The notes under the pieces were generated by a model. That model saw only the letters and a program-made list of their open reading frames with translations, had not been told where the DNA came from and made no database searches. The position numbers and the translations under genes are program-made. A stretch of DNA of 64,000 nt from Pseudomonas fluorescens (GTDB lineage Bacteria > Pseudomonadota > Gammaproteobacteria > Pseudomonadales > Pseudomonadaceae): the NCBI RefSeq assembly GCF_902497775.2, contig NZ_OZ024668.1, forward strand, positions 3,247,826 through 3,311,825, given 5' to 3'. Below, in pieces: positions 27,528-40,781 of this stretch. The first letter of the stretch is position 1; each line of letters opens with the position of its first letter.

Positions 27528-27920
27528 ATGAAGTTCGCCATTGCGGTTTTTTCTCCGGCCCATGCGCCCTCCTCGCGCCGCGCCCTGCGTTTTGCCCAGG
27601 CGGCGCTTGCCGGCGGGCATGAGATTGTCCGGCTGTTTTTCTATCAGGACGGTGTGCACAGCGCCTCGGGCAATATCGTGACGCCCCAGGACGAACTCGA
27701 CCTGCCCGCCGAGTGGCGCGCATTCGTCAGCGCGCAGCAGCTCGATGCCGTGGTGTGCATCGCCGCCGCCCTGCGCCGTGGCGTGCTCAACGCCGAAGAA
27801 GCCCAGCGCTATCAGCGCCCGGCAGTCAACCTGCCGGCGCCGTGGGAGCTGTCCGGGCTTGGCCAGTTGCATGAAGCGGCGCAAGGCGCCGATCGGCTGA
27901 TGTGCTTTGGAGGCGATTGA
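27528..27920 (+). CDS. tusD: Sulfurtransferase TusD
   Basis: Starting at ATG 27528 the protein has 130 residues (MKFAIAVFSPAHAPSSRRAL). It belongs to the DsrE-like family and contains the active cysteine in VVCIAAALRRGV. TusD accepts persulfide sulfur from TusA and, in the TusBCD complex, hands it to TusE and MnmA for 2-thiouridine at tRNA wobble position 34. It heads the compact run tusD-tusC-tusB-tusE-trpD2. The partner enzyme mnmA lies at 48535. Confidence 0.9.
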   Translation: MKFAIAVFSPAHAPSSRRALRFAQAALAGGHEIVRLFFYQDGVHSASGNIVTPQDELDLPAEWRAFVSAQQLDAVVCIAAALRRGVLNAEEAQRYQRPAVNLPAPWELSGLGQLHEAAQGADRLMCFGGD

Positions 27921-27921
27921 A

Positions 27922-28281
27922 ATGGCCAAGTCTTTGCTGATTATCAGCCGCCAGGCGCCGTGGGCCGGGCCGTCCGCCCGCGAAGCACTGGATATCGCCC
28001 TGGCCGGCGGTGCTTTCGACCTGCCGCTGGGCATGCTGTTTCTCGATGACGGCGTGTTCCAGCTCGCCCCCGGCCAGCAACCGGCCCAACTGCAGCAGAA
28101 GAACCTGGCGGCCAACCTGCAGGCTCTGCCGATGTTCGGTGTCGAGAAGCTGTTCGCCGCCAGCAGCAGCCTGAAGGCGCGCGGCCTTGCTGCCGACTCT
28201 TTGAGCCTGCCGGTACAGGTGCTGGATGACGCTGCGCTGGCGGCGTTGATCGACCGTTTCGACCAGGTGGTGACCCTCTGA
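27922..28281 (+). CDS. tusC: Sulfurtransferase complex subunit TusC
   Basis: The 119-residue DsrF-like protein (MAKSLLIISRQAPWAGPSAR) begins one base after the tusD stop, so the two genes are translationally linked. It is a structural subunit of the TusBCD relay complex. The DGVFQL segment and the C-terminal LPVQVLDDAALAALIDRFDQ are typical. The ATGA overlap with tusB keeps subunit ratios together. Confidence 0.88.
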   Translation: MAKSLLIISRQAPWAGPSAREALDIALAGGAFDLPLGMLFLDDGVFQLAPGQQPAQLQQKNLAANLQALPMFGVEKLFAASSSLKARGLAADSLSLPVQVLDDAALAALIDRFDQVVTL

Positions 28282-28580
28282 TGAGCACCTTGCATGTGAT
28301 TTCCCACTCGCCGTTTGGCGACAGCCGCCTGAGCAGCTGCCTGCGCCTGCTTGGCAGCGCCGACGGCCTGCTGCTGTGCGGTGACGCGGTGTATGCCCTG
28401 CAGCCCGGCAGCGAGCCGCTGCGCAGCCTGCAGGCAAGCCGGCTGGACGGACGTCTGTTCGCCCTGGACGAAGACCTGCAAGCCCGCGCTATCGCCCTCA
28501 GCGACCTGGGCAAGGCCATCGACTACCCGGCCTTCGTCGAGCTGTCGCTGCACTATGACAAGGTCAACAGCTGGCTATGA
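28281..28580 (+). CDS. tusB: Sulfurtransferase complex subunit TusB
   Basis: The 99-residue DsrH-like protein (MSTLHVISHSPFGDSRLSSC) overlaps tusC by the last base of its stop and tusE by four bases. The LLCGDAVYAL segment is the conserved part of the family. It completes TusBCD. Confidence 0.88.
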   Translation: MSTLHVISHSPFGDSRLSSCLRLLGSADGLLLCGDAVYALQPGSEPLRSLQASRLDGRLFALDEDLQARAIALSDLGKAIDYPAFVELSLHYDKVNSWL

Positions 28581-28912
28581 GCACCCTGACTGTCGGCGAG
28601 CGCAGCATCGCCCTGGATAAAGACGGCTACCTGGTGGAGCTGGGTGATTGGTCCGAGGAGGTCGCTAGCGCCCTCGCCGCCCATGAAGACCTGGAGCTGA
28701 CCGCGGAGCACTGGGAAGTACTGAACCTGTTGCGTAGCTTCTACCAGGAGTTCGAGCTGTCGCCAGCCACCCGCCCGCTGATCAAGTACACCGCGCTCAA
28801 GCTGGGCGCGGACAAAGGCAACAGCCTGCACCTGAACCGCCTGTTCAAGGGCACCCCCGCCAAACTCGCCGCGAAACTTGCGGGCCTGCCGAAGCCGACC
28901 AATTGCATATGA
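28577..28912 (+). CDS. tusE: Sulfur carrier TusE (DsrC family)
   Basis: The 111-residue protein ends in KLAGLPKPTNCI, the flexible C-terminal arm of the family with the penultimate cysteine C110 that carries the persulfide between TusBCD and MnmA. The helical core contains the expected EHWEVLNLLRSFYQEFELSP block. The start overlaps tusB. Confidence 0.92.
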   Translation: MSTLTVGERSIALDKDGYLVELGDWSEEVASALAAHEDLELTAEHWEVLNLLRSFYQEFELSPATRPLIKYTALKLGADKGNSLHLNRLFKGTPAKLAAKLAGLPKPTNCI

Positions 28913-29901
28913 CCGACCATAGCCCGCTGATCACCGAAACCCCGGCCGAACATCCGTTTGCCCAGTTCGTGCGCATCCTTGGCAAGGGCAAGCGCGGTGC
29001 CCGCGGCCTGAACCGCGAAGAAGCCCGTGAAGCCATGGGCATGCTGCTCGACGGCAAGGTCGAGGAAACCCAGCTCGGCGCCTTCCTGATGCTGCTGCGC
29101 CACAAGGAAGAGAGCCCCGAAGAGCTGGCCGGCTTCACCGAGGCCCTGCGCCAGCGTTTGCAGGCGCCGCCGATTCAGGTCGACCTGGACTGGCCGAGCT
29201 ACGCCGGCAAGAAGCGTCACCTGCCCTGGTACCTGCTGGCCGCCAAGTGCCTGGCGGCCAATGGCGTGCGAATCTTGCTGCACGGCGGTGGCGCGCACAC
29301 GGCCGGGCGACTGTACACCGAGCAATTGCTGGAACTGCTGCAGATTCCGCTGTGCCGGGACTGGAACACGGTGTCTGAAGCGCTGGACGGCCACAAGCTG
29401 GCCTTTATTCCGTTGCAGGACTGGGCCCCGCGCCTGCAACGGATGATCGACCTGCGCAACACCTTGGGCCTGCGCTCGCCGATTCATTCCCTGGCCCGGG
29501 TACTCAACCCGCTCAATGCCCGCTGCGGCTTGCAGAGCATCTTCCACCCTGGCTACCAGGCCGTGCACCGTGAAGCCAGCCGTTTGCTGAGCGACACGGC
29601 GATCGTGGTCAAGGGCGATGGCGGCGAGATCGAGATCAACCCGGACACCAGCAGCCATCTGTATGGCACCGCCAATGGCGTTGATTGGGATGAAGAGTGG
29701 CCGGCCCTGGCCGCCCAGCGTCACGTCAAACCGGCGAGCCTTGAGCCCGAGCAGTTGCTGGCCGTATGGCGCGGTGATGAACAGAACAGCTATGGCGAGC
29801 TGGCCGTGGTGGCAACCATGGCCCTGGCCCTGCGCGGTCTCGGCCAAAGCCGCGAAGAAGCCTTCGCCCAGGCTCAACGCTACTGGGATCAGCGCAACTG
29901 A
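28909..29901 (+). CDS. trpD2: TrpD2/YbiB-family protein (glycosyl/phosphoribosyltransferase fold)
   Basis: ATG 28909 overlaps the tusE stop (ATGA), giving 330 residues. The fold is that of anthranilate phosphoribosyltransferase: an N-terminal helical domain (LNREEAREAMGMLLDGKVEE), a LLRHKEESPEELAGFTEALR block, and an alpha/beta C-terminal domain. From the family literature, YbiB binds nucleic acid rather than making tryptophan; this is not shown here. Tight coupling to tusE suggests a link to tRNA or sulfur metabolism. Confidence 0.8.
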   Translation: MTDHSPLITETPAEHPFAQFVRILGKGKRGARGLNREEAREAMGMLLDGKVEETQLGAFLMLLRHKEESPEELAGFTEALRQRLQAPPIQVDLDWPSYAGKKRHLPWYLLAAKCLAANGVRILLHGGGAHTAGRLYTEQLLELLQIPLCRDWNTVSEALDGHKLAFIPLQDWAPRLQRMIDLRNTLGLRSPIHSLARVLNPLNARCGLQSIFHPGYQAVHREASRLLSDTAIVVKGDGGEIEINPDTSSHLYGTANGVDWDEEWPALAAQRHVKPASLEPEQLLAVWRGDEQNSYGELAVVATMALALRGLGQSREEAFAQAQRYWDQRN

Positions 29902-30002
29902 TCGACTGAGCCGATCAAACAGGCCCGGACTTTGCGCTATTCGTTCGAACCCAGCTCCGTACACTGGGCTCTATATCAGAACGAATCGCCAAGGAGCTCC
30001 GC

Positions 30003-30971
30003 ATGGGCCTGTTGATCGACGGACGCTGGCATGACCAGTGGTATGAAAGCAGCAAAGACGGCGCTTTCCAGCGCGAAAGCGCGCAGCGGCGCAACGCCCT
30101 GCCCGCCGCGCAAGCCGGGCGCTACCACCTGTACGTATCGCTGGCCTGCCCCTGGGCCCACCGCACCCTGATCTTTCGCAAGCTCAAAGGCCTTGAGAGC
30201 CTGATCGATGTGTCGGTGGTCAGCTGGCTGATGGGCGAGCATGGCTGGACCTTCGACCAGAGCAAGGGCTCGACCGGCGACAAGCTCGAGCACCTGGACT
30301 GCCTGCACCAGCGCTACACCCGCGACGACCCGCACTACAGCGGACGGGTCACGGTGCCGGTGCTGTGGGACAAGCACGAGCAGCGCATCGTCAACAACGA
30401 GTCGGCGCAGATCATTCGTATCTTCAACTCAGCGTTTGACGGGCTGACCGGCAATCGCCTGGACCTCTATCCGGAACCACTGCGCGCGCAGATCGAAGCG
30501 CTTAACGAGCGAATTTATCCGGCGATCAACAATGGCGTGTACCAGGCTGGCTTTGCCACTTCGCAGGCGGCCTACGACCAAGCGTTTGATGAGGTGTTTG
30601 CCGAACTGGATCATCTGGAGCGGTTGCTCGGTACCCAGCGCTATCTCGCCGGGGAATACCTGACCGAGGCCGACTGGCGGCTGTTTACCACGCTGATTCG
30701 CTTTGACGCGGTGTACCACGGGCACTTCAAGTGCAACCTGCGGCGCATTGCCGATTATCCGAACCTGTCGAACTGGCTACGGGAGCTGTATCAGTGGCCG
30801 GGGATCGCCGAGACGGTGAACTTCGAGCACATCCAGAAGCATTACTACATGAGCCACAAGACCATCAACCCGAACGGGATTGTGCCCAAGGGGCCGTTGC
30901 AGGATTTTGAGCTGGGGCATGACCGGGAGCGGCTGGTGGGGCGGGGAATTTGGCGCAAGGCCGGGGAATAG
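30003..30971 (+). CDS. Glutathionyl-hydroquinone reductase (YqjG/Xi-class GST)
   Basis: The 322-residue protein has the Xi-class signature LACPWAHR with the catalytic cysteine C49, then a thioredoxin-like N-terminal half and a C-terminal helical domain (LLGTQRYLAGEYLTEADWRL). It removes glutathione from glutathionyl-hydroquinones using a second GSH. The ATG at 30003 follows AAGGAG. Monocistronic, with a REPIN just after it. Confidence 0.9.
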   Translation: MGLLIDGRWHDQWYESSKDGAFQRESAQRRNALPAAQAGRYHLYVSLACPWAHRTLIFRKLKGLESLIDVSVVSWLMGEHGWTFDQSKGSTGDKLEHLDCLHQRYTRDDPHYSGRVTVPVLWDKHEQRIVNNESAQIIRIFNSAFDGLTGNRLDLYPEPLRAQIEALNERIYPAINNGVYQAGFATSQAAYDQAFDEVFAELDHLERLLGTQRYLAGEYLTEADWRLFTTLIRFDAVYHGHFKCNLRRIADYPNLSNWLRELYQWPGIAETVNFEHIQKHYYMSHKTINPNGIVPKGPLQDFELGHDRERLVGRGIWRKAGE

Positions 30972-30980
30972 GGGTGGATT

Positions 30981-31067
30981 CATCGCGGGTCAAGTCGAGG
31001 CGTCGCACCGCCGCTCCCACAAAACCTGTGGGAGCGGCGGTGCGGCGATCCGACTTGACCCGCGATG
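30981..31067. repeat. REPIN, long class
   Basis: Two inverted arms (CATCGCGGGTCAAGTCGAGG with CGTCGCACCGCCGCTCCCAC, and their complement) face each other around a short centre. The arms are longer than those of the common class at 47948 and match the element at 53507. Confidence 0.88.
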
Positions 31068-31070
31068 CGG

Positions 31071-32459
31071 TTACGGCTGGGCGCCTTCGAACCAGGCCAG
31101 CTTCTCGCGAAGCTGCACCACTTCACCGACGATCACCAGGGTCGGCGCATGCACTTCATGCTCGGCCACAAGCTTGGGCAAGTCGGCCAAGGTGCCAGTG
31201 AACACCCGCTGATTCGGCGTGGTGCCCTGCTGAACCAAGGCTGCCGGGGTATCGGCCGCCCGCCCGTGACGAATCAGCTCGGCACAGATGGTCGGCAAGC
31301 CAACCAGGCCCATGTAGAACACCAGGGTCTGCGCTGGCGCCACCAGGTCATTCCAGGGCAGGTCGCTGGTACCATCCTTGAGGTGACCGGTGACGAAACG
31401 CACCGACTGGGCATAGTCGCGGTGGGTCAGCGGGATGCCGGCATAGGCCGAGCAACCACTGGCTGCGGTAATCCCCGGCACCACCTGAAACGGAATGCCC
31501 TGGGCCGCCAGTTCTTCGATCTCTTCGCCGCCACGGCCGAATATGAACGGATCGCCGCCCTTCAGACGCAACACACGCTTGCCCTGACGCGCCAGGTCGA
31601 CCAGTTGCTGGTTGATCTGCGCTTGCGGCACGGCGTGATCGGCGCGGCGCTTGCCGACGTAGATGCGCTCGGCATCACGACGGCACAGTTCGATGATCGC
31701 CGGAGCGACCAGGCGATCGTAAAGCACCACATCGGCTTGCTGCATCAGGCGCAAGGCGCGGAAGGTCAGCAGGTCCGGGTCACCGGGGCCGGCACCGACC
31801 AGATACACCTCACCCGGCGCCTGGTAGGTGGCACCGTCGATCTTGGCTTGCAGCAGACGCTCGGCTTCAGCGCCCTGCCCGGCCAGTTGCCGCTCGGCGA
31901 TCGGGCCCTGGAAAACATCTTCCCAGAAACCGCGACGCTGATTGACGTCCGGGTACAGCGCCTTGACCTTGTGCCGAAAGCGCGCGCCAAGGCCGGCCAG
32001 TTCGCCATAAGCAGCAGGGATCCAGGTTTCAAGCTTGGCCCGGATCAACCGCGCCAGCACCGGCGCATCGCCGCCGCTGGACACCGCAACCACCAAAGGC
32101 GAGCGGTCGACAATCGCCGGGAAGATCACCGAACACAGCGCCGGCGCATCGACCACGTTGACCGGTACGCAGCGCTGGTGGGCATCCGCCGAGACCTGGG
32201 CGTTGAGCGCCTGGTCGTCGGTGGCGGCAATGATCAGCTGGCAACCGTCGAGGTCGCCAGCCTGGTAACCACGGCTGAGGATTTCACCACCACTGTGCCG
32301 GGCAAGCTCGGCCAGTTGCGCTTCGATCTCGGGCGCCACGACCCGCAGCACAGCCCCGGCATCGGCCAGCAGACGTGATTTGCGCAGGGCAATCTCGCCT
32401 CCGCCGACGATCAGCACACGGCTGCCGCGCAGTTTGTGGAACAGCGGCAGGAATTCCAT
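31071..32459 (-). CDS. cysG: Siroheme synthase CysG
   Basis: The 462-residue protein joins two enzymes. The N-terminal precorrin-2 dehydrogenase/ferrochelatase has [17 protein letters not shown] at about residues 15-31. The C-terminal uroporphyrinogen-III methyltransferase (from about 215) has [31 protein letters not shown] and [10 protein letters not shown]. Together they turn uroporphyrinogen III into siroheme for sulfite and nitrite reductases. Its start touches the serS stop, so it is the last gene of a minus-strand run from ftsK. Confidence 0.95.
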   Translation of the reverse strand: MEFLPLFHKLRGSRVLIVGGGEIALRKSRLLADAGAVLRVVAPEIEAQLAELARHSGGEILSRGYQAGDLDGCQLIIAATDDQALNAQVSADAHQRCVPVNVVDAPALCSVIFPAIVDRSPLVVAVSSGGDAPVLARLIRAKLETWIPAAYGELAGLGARFRHKVKALYPDVNQRRGFWEDVFQGPIAERQLAGQGAEAERLLQAKIDGATYQAPGEVYLVGAGPGDPDLLTFRALRLMQQADVVLYDRLVAPAIIELCRRDAERIYVGKRRADHAVPQAQINQQLVDLARQGKRVLRLKGGDPFIFGRGGEEIEELAAQGIPFQVVPGITAASGCSAYAGIPLTHRDYAQSVRFVTGHLKDGTSDLPWNDLVAPAQTLVFYMGLVGLPTICAELIRHGRAADTPAALVQQGTTPNQRVFTGTLADLPKLVAEHEVHAPTLVIVGEVVQLREKLAWFEGAQP

Positions 32460-35454
<2,995 letters not shown>

Positions 35455-35472
35455 GGACGGCGCTACTACCTC

Positions 35473-36096
35473 TTACTCGGAAATGACATCCGCACCCTTG
35501 GGGACGTCGAATTTGAACGTGCTCGCCGGGATATTCTCGTTGGCCTTCACCCCGGTGAACAGGATGTTGGTGCGCTGGCCGACGCTGTCGATCAGTTGCA
35601 TGTCATTGACCAGGCCACGACGGAACGACAGGCGCAGCGAGTCGAACAGGGTGTCCTTGGTTTTCGGCTTGAGCACGAAATCCATGACCTCGCCCTGCTC
35701 CTTGGAGGTGATGTCGAAGCTCTGGCTGATCTTCGAGACGTCACCGGACAGCAGCAGTGCCGGGGTTTCGGTCAAACGCTGGTCAAGTTTCTTGATGGTA
35801 GCCTGTTCCAGGTCCGGGTCCCACAGGGTGACGTTCTTGCCGTCCGACACCACCACCTGCTCGGCCGGTGCATCGGTGTGCCAGTAGAACAGGCCCGGGC
35901 GCTGCACGGCCATCTGCCCGGTGGTTTCCTGCAACTGGGTGCCGGTGCCATCGAGGGTCAGTTGAGAAAATCTGGCGGTGATGGTTTTAGACTTGTCCAG
36001 CAACTGGGTCAGGCGCGCCGCATCAGCCTCGGCGGCAATTGCCGAAGCGCTGGACAGGGCCATAGCGGAAACCAACAGCATGCGAATCAGGCGCAT
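35473..36096 (-). CDS. lolA: Outer-membrane lipoprotein carrier LolA
   Basis: The 207-residue protein has a signal peptide ([20 protein letters not shown] then AA) and a beta-rich LolA fold. Recognisable segments are [20 protein letters not shown] and [20 protein letters not shown]. In the periplasm it takes lipoproteins from LolCDE and passes them to LolB. It sits 18 bases upstream of rarA and follows ftsK. Confidence 0.94.
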   Translation of the reverse strand: MRLIRMLLVSAMALSSASAIAAEADAARLTQLLDKSKTITARFSQLTLDGTGTQLQETTGQMAVQRPGLFYWHTDAPAEQVVVSDGKNVTLWDPDLEQATIKKLDQRLTETPALLLSGDVSKISQSFDITSKEQGEVMDFVLKPKTKDTLFDSLRLSFRRGLVNDMQLIDSVGQRTNILFTGVKANENIPASTFKFDVPKGADVISE

Positions 36097-36159
36097 GGAA
36101 ATCCTCGTTGCAGTATGAAGGGGCCGGCGGCCGTCACTGGCCGGCGGCAGGTTGGATCA

Positions 36160-38571
36160 TCAGTCGCGGGACGGCCCGGGGGCAATCACTTCGCGCGAAC
36201 CGTTGGTGTTCATGGCGGTGACCACACCGGCCATTTCCATCGCCTCGATCATTCGCGCGGCGCGGTTGTAGCCGATCTTCAGCTTGCGCTGTACGGCGGA
36301 GATGGACGCACGGCGGCTTTCCAGCACGAACTGCACGGCTTCATCGTACAGCGCATCGGTTTCGGCATCGTCGCCGTCACCGCCGCCACCGCCGCCGTCA
36401 AAGCCGCTGCCGGCCTCTTCGACGCCGTTGAGGATGTCATCGTTGTAGTCCGGGGCGCCACGCTGTTTCCAGGCCTCGACCACGCGATGGACCTCGTCAT
36501 CGGAAACGAAGGCGCCATGCACACGAATCGGCAGGCTGGTGCCCGGCGGCATGTAGAGCATGTCACCGTGGCCAAGCAACTGCTCGGCGCCGCCCTGGTC
36601 GATGATGGTCCGCGAGTCGATCTTGCTCGATACCTGGAACGCCATCCGCGTCGGGATGTTGGCCTTGATCAGGCCGGTAATCACGTCCACCGACGGCCGC
36701 TGGGTTGCGAGAATCAAGTGGATACCGGCGGCACGGGCCTTCTGGGCGATACGCGCGATCAGCTCTTCGACCTTCTTGCCGACGATCATCATCATGTCGG
36801 CGAATTCATCGACCACCACGACGATGGTCGGCAGGGTTTTCAGCAGCGGCGGCACGTCGTCCATGCTTTCGCGCTTGAACATCGGGTCGTAGATCGGCTC
36901 GCCCGCTTCTTCGGCGTCCTTGACCTTGCGGTTGAAGCCGGCCAGGTTACGCACGCCCATGGCCGCCATCAGTTTGTAGCGACGTTCCATCTCGGCGACG
37001 CTCCAGCGCAAGGCGTTGGCAGCGTCCTTCATGTCGGTGACCACCGGGCAGAGCAGGTGCGGAATGCCTTCGTAGATCGACAGCTCGAGCATTTTCGGGT
37101 CGATCATGATCAGCTTGGCGTCTTCCGGGCCCGACTTGAACAGGATCGACAGGATCATCGCGTTGACCCCCACCGACTTACCGGAACCGGTAGTACCGGC
37201 CACCAGCAGGTGCGGCATCTTCGCAAGGTCGGTGATCACCGGCTTGCCGCCGATGTCGTGGCCCAGGGCCATGGTGACCGGCGACTTGGCTTCGTCGTAT
37301 TGCGGCGACGACAGCACTTCGGAGAAGCGCACGATCTGCCGGTCTTCGTTGGGGATCTCGATACCGACGGTGGTCTTGCCGGGGATCACCTCGACCACAC
37401 GCACGCTGGTCACCGCCAGGGAACGGGCCAGGTCCTTGGCCAGGTTGGCGATGCGGCTGACCTTGACGCCAGCGGCCGGCTGGATTTCGTAACGAGTAAT
37501 CACCGGGCCCGGGTGGATCGAGTCCACCGAAACTTCGACGCCGAATTCCTTGAGCTTGATTTCCAGCAGGTGGCCAACGCCGGCCAGGGATTCTGGCGAG
37601 TAATTGACCTTTTTCTTTTCTGCCGGGTCGAGGATCGAGATCGGCGGCAAGGTGCCTTCGATGGCGCTGTCGACGAACAACGGCGCCTGCTTCTCTTTCT
37701 GCACGCGCTTGCTCGGTTCCGGCGCCTTGGCCGGGGCCGGCATGATCACCGGCGCTGGCTGCTGCACGCGCTCGGCCACGTGTTTGCTCAGGGCCTGGTC
37801 GCGCTCGATGATGCGCTCCTTGGCCTTGGCCTGCTCGCGTCGATCCGGTGCTACCGGGGCGACTACGTCATGGACCTGCTCGTCGACCTCGCGCAGCTGC
37901 GCCACCAGGCGCTTGCGCTCGTTGCGCGCTTCCCACCAGCGGTTGGCGGCGCCCTGGAACAATTCGAACAGGTCGAGGGTGATCTTGCCGGTGACGTCCA
38001 TGACCTTGAACCACGACAGGTCGGTGAACACGGTCAGGCCGAACAGGAACAGGGCAATGAACATCAGGGTACTGCCCTGCACGTTCAGCGCATTTTTGGC
38101 CAGGTCGCCGAGGCTTTCGCCCAGCGCGCCACCGGCCGATGCCGGCAGGCTGGCGGCGGAATGGAAATGGATATGCGCCAGCGCCGCGCCCGATAGCACC
38201 AGGAACACCAGGCCGATCAGGCGCCAGGAAAACAGCCAGCCGCTCCACTGCCACGGCTGGTGGCGTTCGCGGAAGATCTGCCAGGTCTTGATCGCCAGCA
38301 GCAAGGGGAAGATGTAGGCAAAATAGCCCAGAACCATGAACAGGATGTCGGCGAAGTAGGCACCGGCACGGCCGGCGGCGTTCTGCACCTGCTCGACGTT
38401 GCTGGTGTGGCTGAAGCCCGGGTCGGCCTGGTCGTAGGTCAGCAAGGCCATCCACAGGTACAGGCACAGCGCGCCCACGGCGATCAGCGCACCTTCCTTG
38501 AGCCGATAGTGCAGCTGCTGGCGCCAGAGCGGCACGGGCAAAGGACTGGATGTTGCGGTGGATTTCTTCAA
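36160..38571 (-). CDS. ftsK: DNA translocase FtsK
   Basis: The 803-residue protein has four N-terminal membrane helices (about residues 20-200), a short Pro/Glu/Lys linker, and the motor domain with Walker [13 protein letters not shown] (about 457-470), Walker [13 protein letters not shown] and [20 protein letters not shown]. It ends in the gamma winged helix ([20 protein letters not shown]), which reads KOPS and activates XerCD. It moves chromosome dimers at the septum. The linker is short compared with E. coli FtsK, as usual in pseudomonads. Confidence 0.96.
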   Translation of the reverse strand: MKKSTATSSPLPVPLWRQQLHYRLKEGALIAVGALCLYLWMALLTYDQADPGFSHTSNVEQVQNAAGRAGAYFADILFMVLGYFAYIFPLLLAIKTWQIFRERHQPWQWSGWLFSWRLIGLVFLVLSGAALAHIHFHSAASLPASAGGALGESLGDLAKNALNVQGSTLMFIALFLFGLTVFTDLSWFKVMDVTGKITLDLFELFQGAANRWWEARNERKRLVAQLREVDEQVHDVVAPVAPDRREQAKAKERIIERDQALSKHVAERVQQPAPVIMPAPAKAPEPSKRVQKEKQAPLFVDSAIEGTLPPISILDPAEKKKVNYSPESLAGVGHLLEIKLKEFGVEVSVDSIHPGPVITRYEIQPAAGVKVSRIANLAKDLARSLAVTSVRVVEVIPGKTTVGIEIPNEDRQIVRFSEVLSSPQYDEAKSPVTMALGHDIGGKPVITDLAKMPHLLVAGTTGSGKSVGVNAMILSILFKSGPEDAKLIMIDPKMLELSIYEGIPHLLCPVVTDMKDAANALRWSVAEMERRYKLMAAMGVRNLAGFNRKVKDAEEAGEPIYDPMFKRESMDDVPPLLKTLPTIVVVVDEFADMMMIVGKKVEELIARIAQKARAAGIHLILATQRPSVDVITGLIKANIPTRMAFQVSSKIDSRTIIDQGGAEQLLGHGDMLYMPPGTSLPIRVHGAFVSDDEVHRVVEAWKQRGAPDYNDDILNGVEEAGSGFDGGGGGGDGDDAETDALYDEAVQFVLESRRASISAVQRKLKIGYNRAARMIEAMEMAGVVTAMNTNGSREVIAPGPSRD

Positions 38572-38896
38572 AACGCGTCTATTCCTGCGCTCATTGCGCG
38601 TCCAACAGTGATTGACCCAACTGAACAGTCAACAAACCACTACTTTTAACATTACTGCCCGCCTACCGCCATGGCGGCACGCCAGAACAAGCGTAAACGG
38701 GGGCCAATTTCCTATACAGCAATTTGAGCATGCATTTTCTTTTGTGACAAAGGCTTATGCGGTGTTTTTGTGCAAGTGTGACAACAAAGGCCGATGCAAG
38801 TTGCCTGAGACCACCAGACCTGTAGGAGCAGGCTTGTCCCGCGAGGCTTTTTCAGGCCATGCTGGGGCCCCTCCCCTCCTCCATCATTGGACCACG
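38572..38896. promoter_or_regulatory. Divergent region between ftsK and aat
   Basis: The 325 bases hold no gene. The centre is A+T-rich (about 38690-38790), where both promoters should lie. A single REP arm lies at 38821-38846 on the aat side. Confidence 0.5.
38821..38846. repeat. Single REP arm
   Basis: TGTAGGAGCAGGCTTGTCCC then GCGAGG is one arm of the common REP family. Confidence 0.7.
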
Positions 38897-39577
38897 ATGC
38901 TGACCTGGCTGAGCCGCGACACCCTGACCTTTCCGCCGCTGGACAAAGCCCTGCGCGACCCCAACGGCCTGCTCGCCGCCGGCGGTGACCTGAGCGCCGA
39001 ACGCCTGGTGCAGGCCTATCGCCACGGCTGTTTCCCCTGGTATTCGGACGGCCAGCCGATCCTCTGGTGGTCGCCCAACCCGCGCACCGTGCTGTTTCCC
39101 GACGAATTGCACGTGTCGCGCTCGCTGCGCAAGTTCATCCGCCAGGGCCACTACCAGGTCAGTTTCGACCAGGACTTTGCTGCGGTGATCAACGCCTGCG
39201 CCGCACCCCGCGGCTACGCCGACGGCACCTGGATCACCGACAGCATGCAGGCGGCCTACCTGAAGCTGCACCAGCAAGGCTTTGCCCATTCGGTCGAGGT
39301 GCGCCAGGGTGGCGAGCTGGTGGGCGGCCTGTACGGCCTGGCCATGGGCCGGCTGTTTTTCGGCGAATCGATGTTCAGCCGCGCCGACAACGCTTCCAAG
39401 GTCGGCTTCGTCGCCTTGGTCGAGCACCTGCAACAGGCAGGATTCGTCCTGATTGACTGTCAGATGCCTACCGAGCACCTGCACAACCTCGGCGCCCGTG
39501 CCATTGCCCGGGCCACCTTTGCCGACTACCTGCAGCGTTATCTCGACCAGCCAAACAGCGCCAGCTGGGTTTGCTAG
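38897..39577 (+). CDS. aat: Leucyl/phenylalanyl-tRNA--protein transferase
   Basis: ATG 38897 ([20 protein letters not shown]) gives 226 residues, the usual size; the longer frame is noise. The [20 protein letters not shown] segment and [20 protein letters not shown] are diagnostic. It adds Leu or Phe to N-terminal Arg or Lys of proteins, making N-degrons for ClpS-ClpAP, both encoded nearby (43083 and 40782). Confidence 0.95.
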   Translation: MLTWLSRDTLTFPPLDKALRDPNGLLAAGGDLSAERLVQAYRHGCFPWYSDGQPILWWSPNPRTVLFPDELHVSRSLRKFIRQGHYQVSFDQDFAAVINACAAPRGYADGTWITDSMQAAYLKLHQQGFAHSVEVRQGGELVGGLYGLAMGRLFFGESMFSRADNASKVGFVALVEHLQQAGFVLIDCQMPTEHLHNLGARAIARATFADYLQRYLDQPNSASWVC

Positions 39578-39634
39578 GCGAGTTTTTCCAGCTGGCTTAC
39601 ACTTAAAACAAAAGCATCTCCCGAGGGGTTGATC

Positions 39635-40342
39635 ATGACAGAGCTGGCGCGGTTGAAGTTTTATGCCACTCAACCCCATTCCTGCAGCTACCTGCCAGAC
39701 GAGCAAGCCACCACGCTGTTTCTCGACCCGAGCCAGCCGATGGACGTCAATGTCTACGCAGACCTGTCGGAAATGGGCTTCCGGCGCAGCGGCGACCACC
39801 TGTATCGCCCGCACTGCCAGAACTGCAACGCCTGCGTGCCGGCACGGATCCCGGCTGCGCGCTTTTTGCCCAACCGCCAGCAAAAACGCATCCTCAAGCG
39901 CAACGCCGACCTGACCGTCAGCGCCGCCCGTCCGGCGTTCAAAGAGGAATATTTCGAGCTGTACCGGCGCTACATCGAGCAGCGCCACGCCGACGGCGAC
40001 ATGTACCCGCCGAGCCGCGACCAGTTCTCCACCTTCCTGGTCCGTGACCTGCCGTTTTCACGCTTTTACGAGTTCCGCCTGGACGGGCGCCTGCTCGCCG
40101 TGGCGGTCACCGACCTGCTGCCCAACGGCCTGTCGGCGGTGTACACCTTCTACGAGCCGGACGAAGAACGGCGCAGCCTGGGCCGCTTTGCCATCCTCTG
40201 GCAGATCACCGAAGCCCTGCGCCTGGGCCTGAGCGCGGTCTACCTCGGTTACTGGATCAAGAACTGCAAAAAGATGAACTACAAGACCCAGTACCGCCCC
40301 ATCGAGCTGCTGATCAATCAACGTTGGGTGACGCTGAACTGA
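39635..40342 (+). CDS. bpt: Aspartate/glutamate leucyltransferase (Bpt, ATE1 family)
   Basis: ATG 39635 follows GAGGGG at seven bases and gives 235 residues. The N-terminal part has the Cys cluster C-x-x-C ([12 protein letters not shown]) typical of arginyl/leucyl transferases. The C-terminal part has [20 protein letters not shown] and [20 protein letters not shown]. It transfers Leu to N-terminal Asp or Glu, feeding the ClpS pathway. It lies 57 bases after aat. Confidence 0.94.
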   Translation: MTELARLKFYATQPHSCSYLPDEQATTLFLDPSQPMDVNVYADLSEMGFRRSGDHLYRPHCQNCNACVPARIPAARFLPNRQQKRILKRNADLTVSAARPAFKEEYFELYRRYIEQRHADGDMYPPSRDQFSTFLVRDLPFSRFYEFRLDGRLLAVAVTDLLPNGLSAVYTFYEPDEERRSLGRFAILWQITEALRLGLSAVYLGYWIKNCKKMNYKTQYRPIELLINQRWVTLN

Positions 40343-40447
40343 AATCATTGGCTTGAGGTCCATTTTTCGGGCACAATGCACGCCACTTTTTTTGCCTGGC
40401 GCAGCCGTGCTGCCGGGCCATTAACTGGACACCGAGGGCTTTACTGC

Positions 40448-40666
40448 ATGTCGAAAGAAGACAGCTTCGAAATGGAAGGCACTGTCGTCGACACCCTGCC
40501 CAACACCATGTTCCGTGTGGAGTTGGAAAATGGGCACGTCGTTACCGCGCACATCTCCGGAAAGATGCGCAAGAACTACATTCGTATTCTGACCGGTGAC
40601 AAGGTCCGCGTCGAACTGACGCCTTATGACCTGAGCAAGGGGCGCATCACCTACCGCGCCCGCTAA
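40448..40666 (+). CDS. infA: Translation initiation factor IF-1
   Basis: ATG 40448 gives the standard 72-residue OB-fold protein ([20 protein letters not shown] to [10 protein letters not shown]). It binds the ribosomal A site during initiation. The frame upstream to 40376 is not coding. It is placed, as in many gamma-proteobacteria, among the N-end-rule genes. Confidence 0.97.
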
Positions 40667-40677
40667 GCGACACCAAC

Positions 40678-40708
40678 AAAAACGCCCGGCTATATGCCGG
40701 GCGTTTTT
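40678..40708 (+). terminator. Terminator after infA
   Basis: AAAACGCCCGGC and GCCGGGCGTTTTT form a 12-bp stem with a 5-base loop, 11 bases past the stop. It is symmetric enough to act for clpA on the other strand as well. Confidence 0.93.
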
Positions 40709-40724
40709 GTTGGCCTTTGAAAAG

Positions 40725-40776
40725 CATCGCGGGGCAAGCCCGCTCCTACATGTAGGAGCGGGCTTGCCCCGTGATC
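40725..40776. repeat. REPIN, common class, tight palindrome
   Basis: CATCGCGGGGCAAGCCCGCT is followed by its complement with almost no spacer (centre CTACATGTAG). It ends six bases before the clpA stop codon. Confidence 0.92.
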
Positions 40777-40781
40777 GACCG

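Noticed and set aside
25111-27541. Two frames of about 500 codons on the minus strand opposite yccA and the NCS2 transporter
   Set aside because: Low-complexity translations rich in Gln, His, Arg and Thr; the plus-strand membrane proteins are clear.
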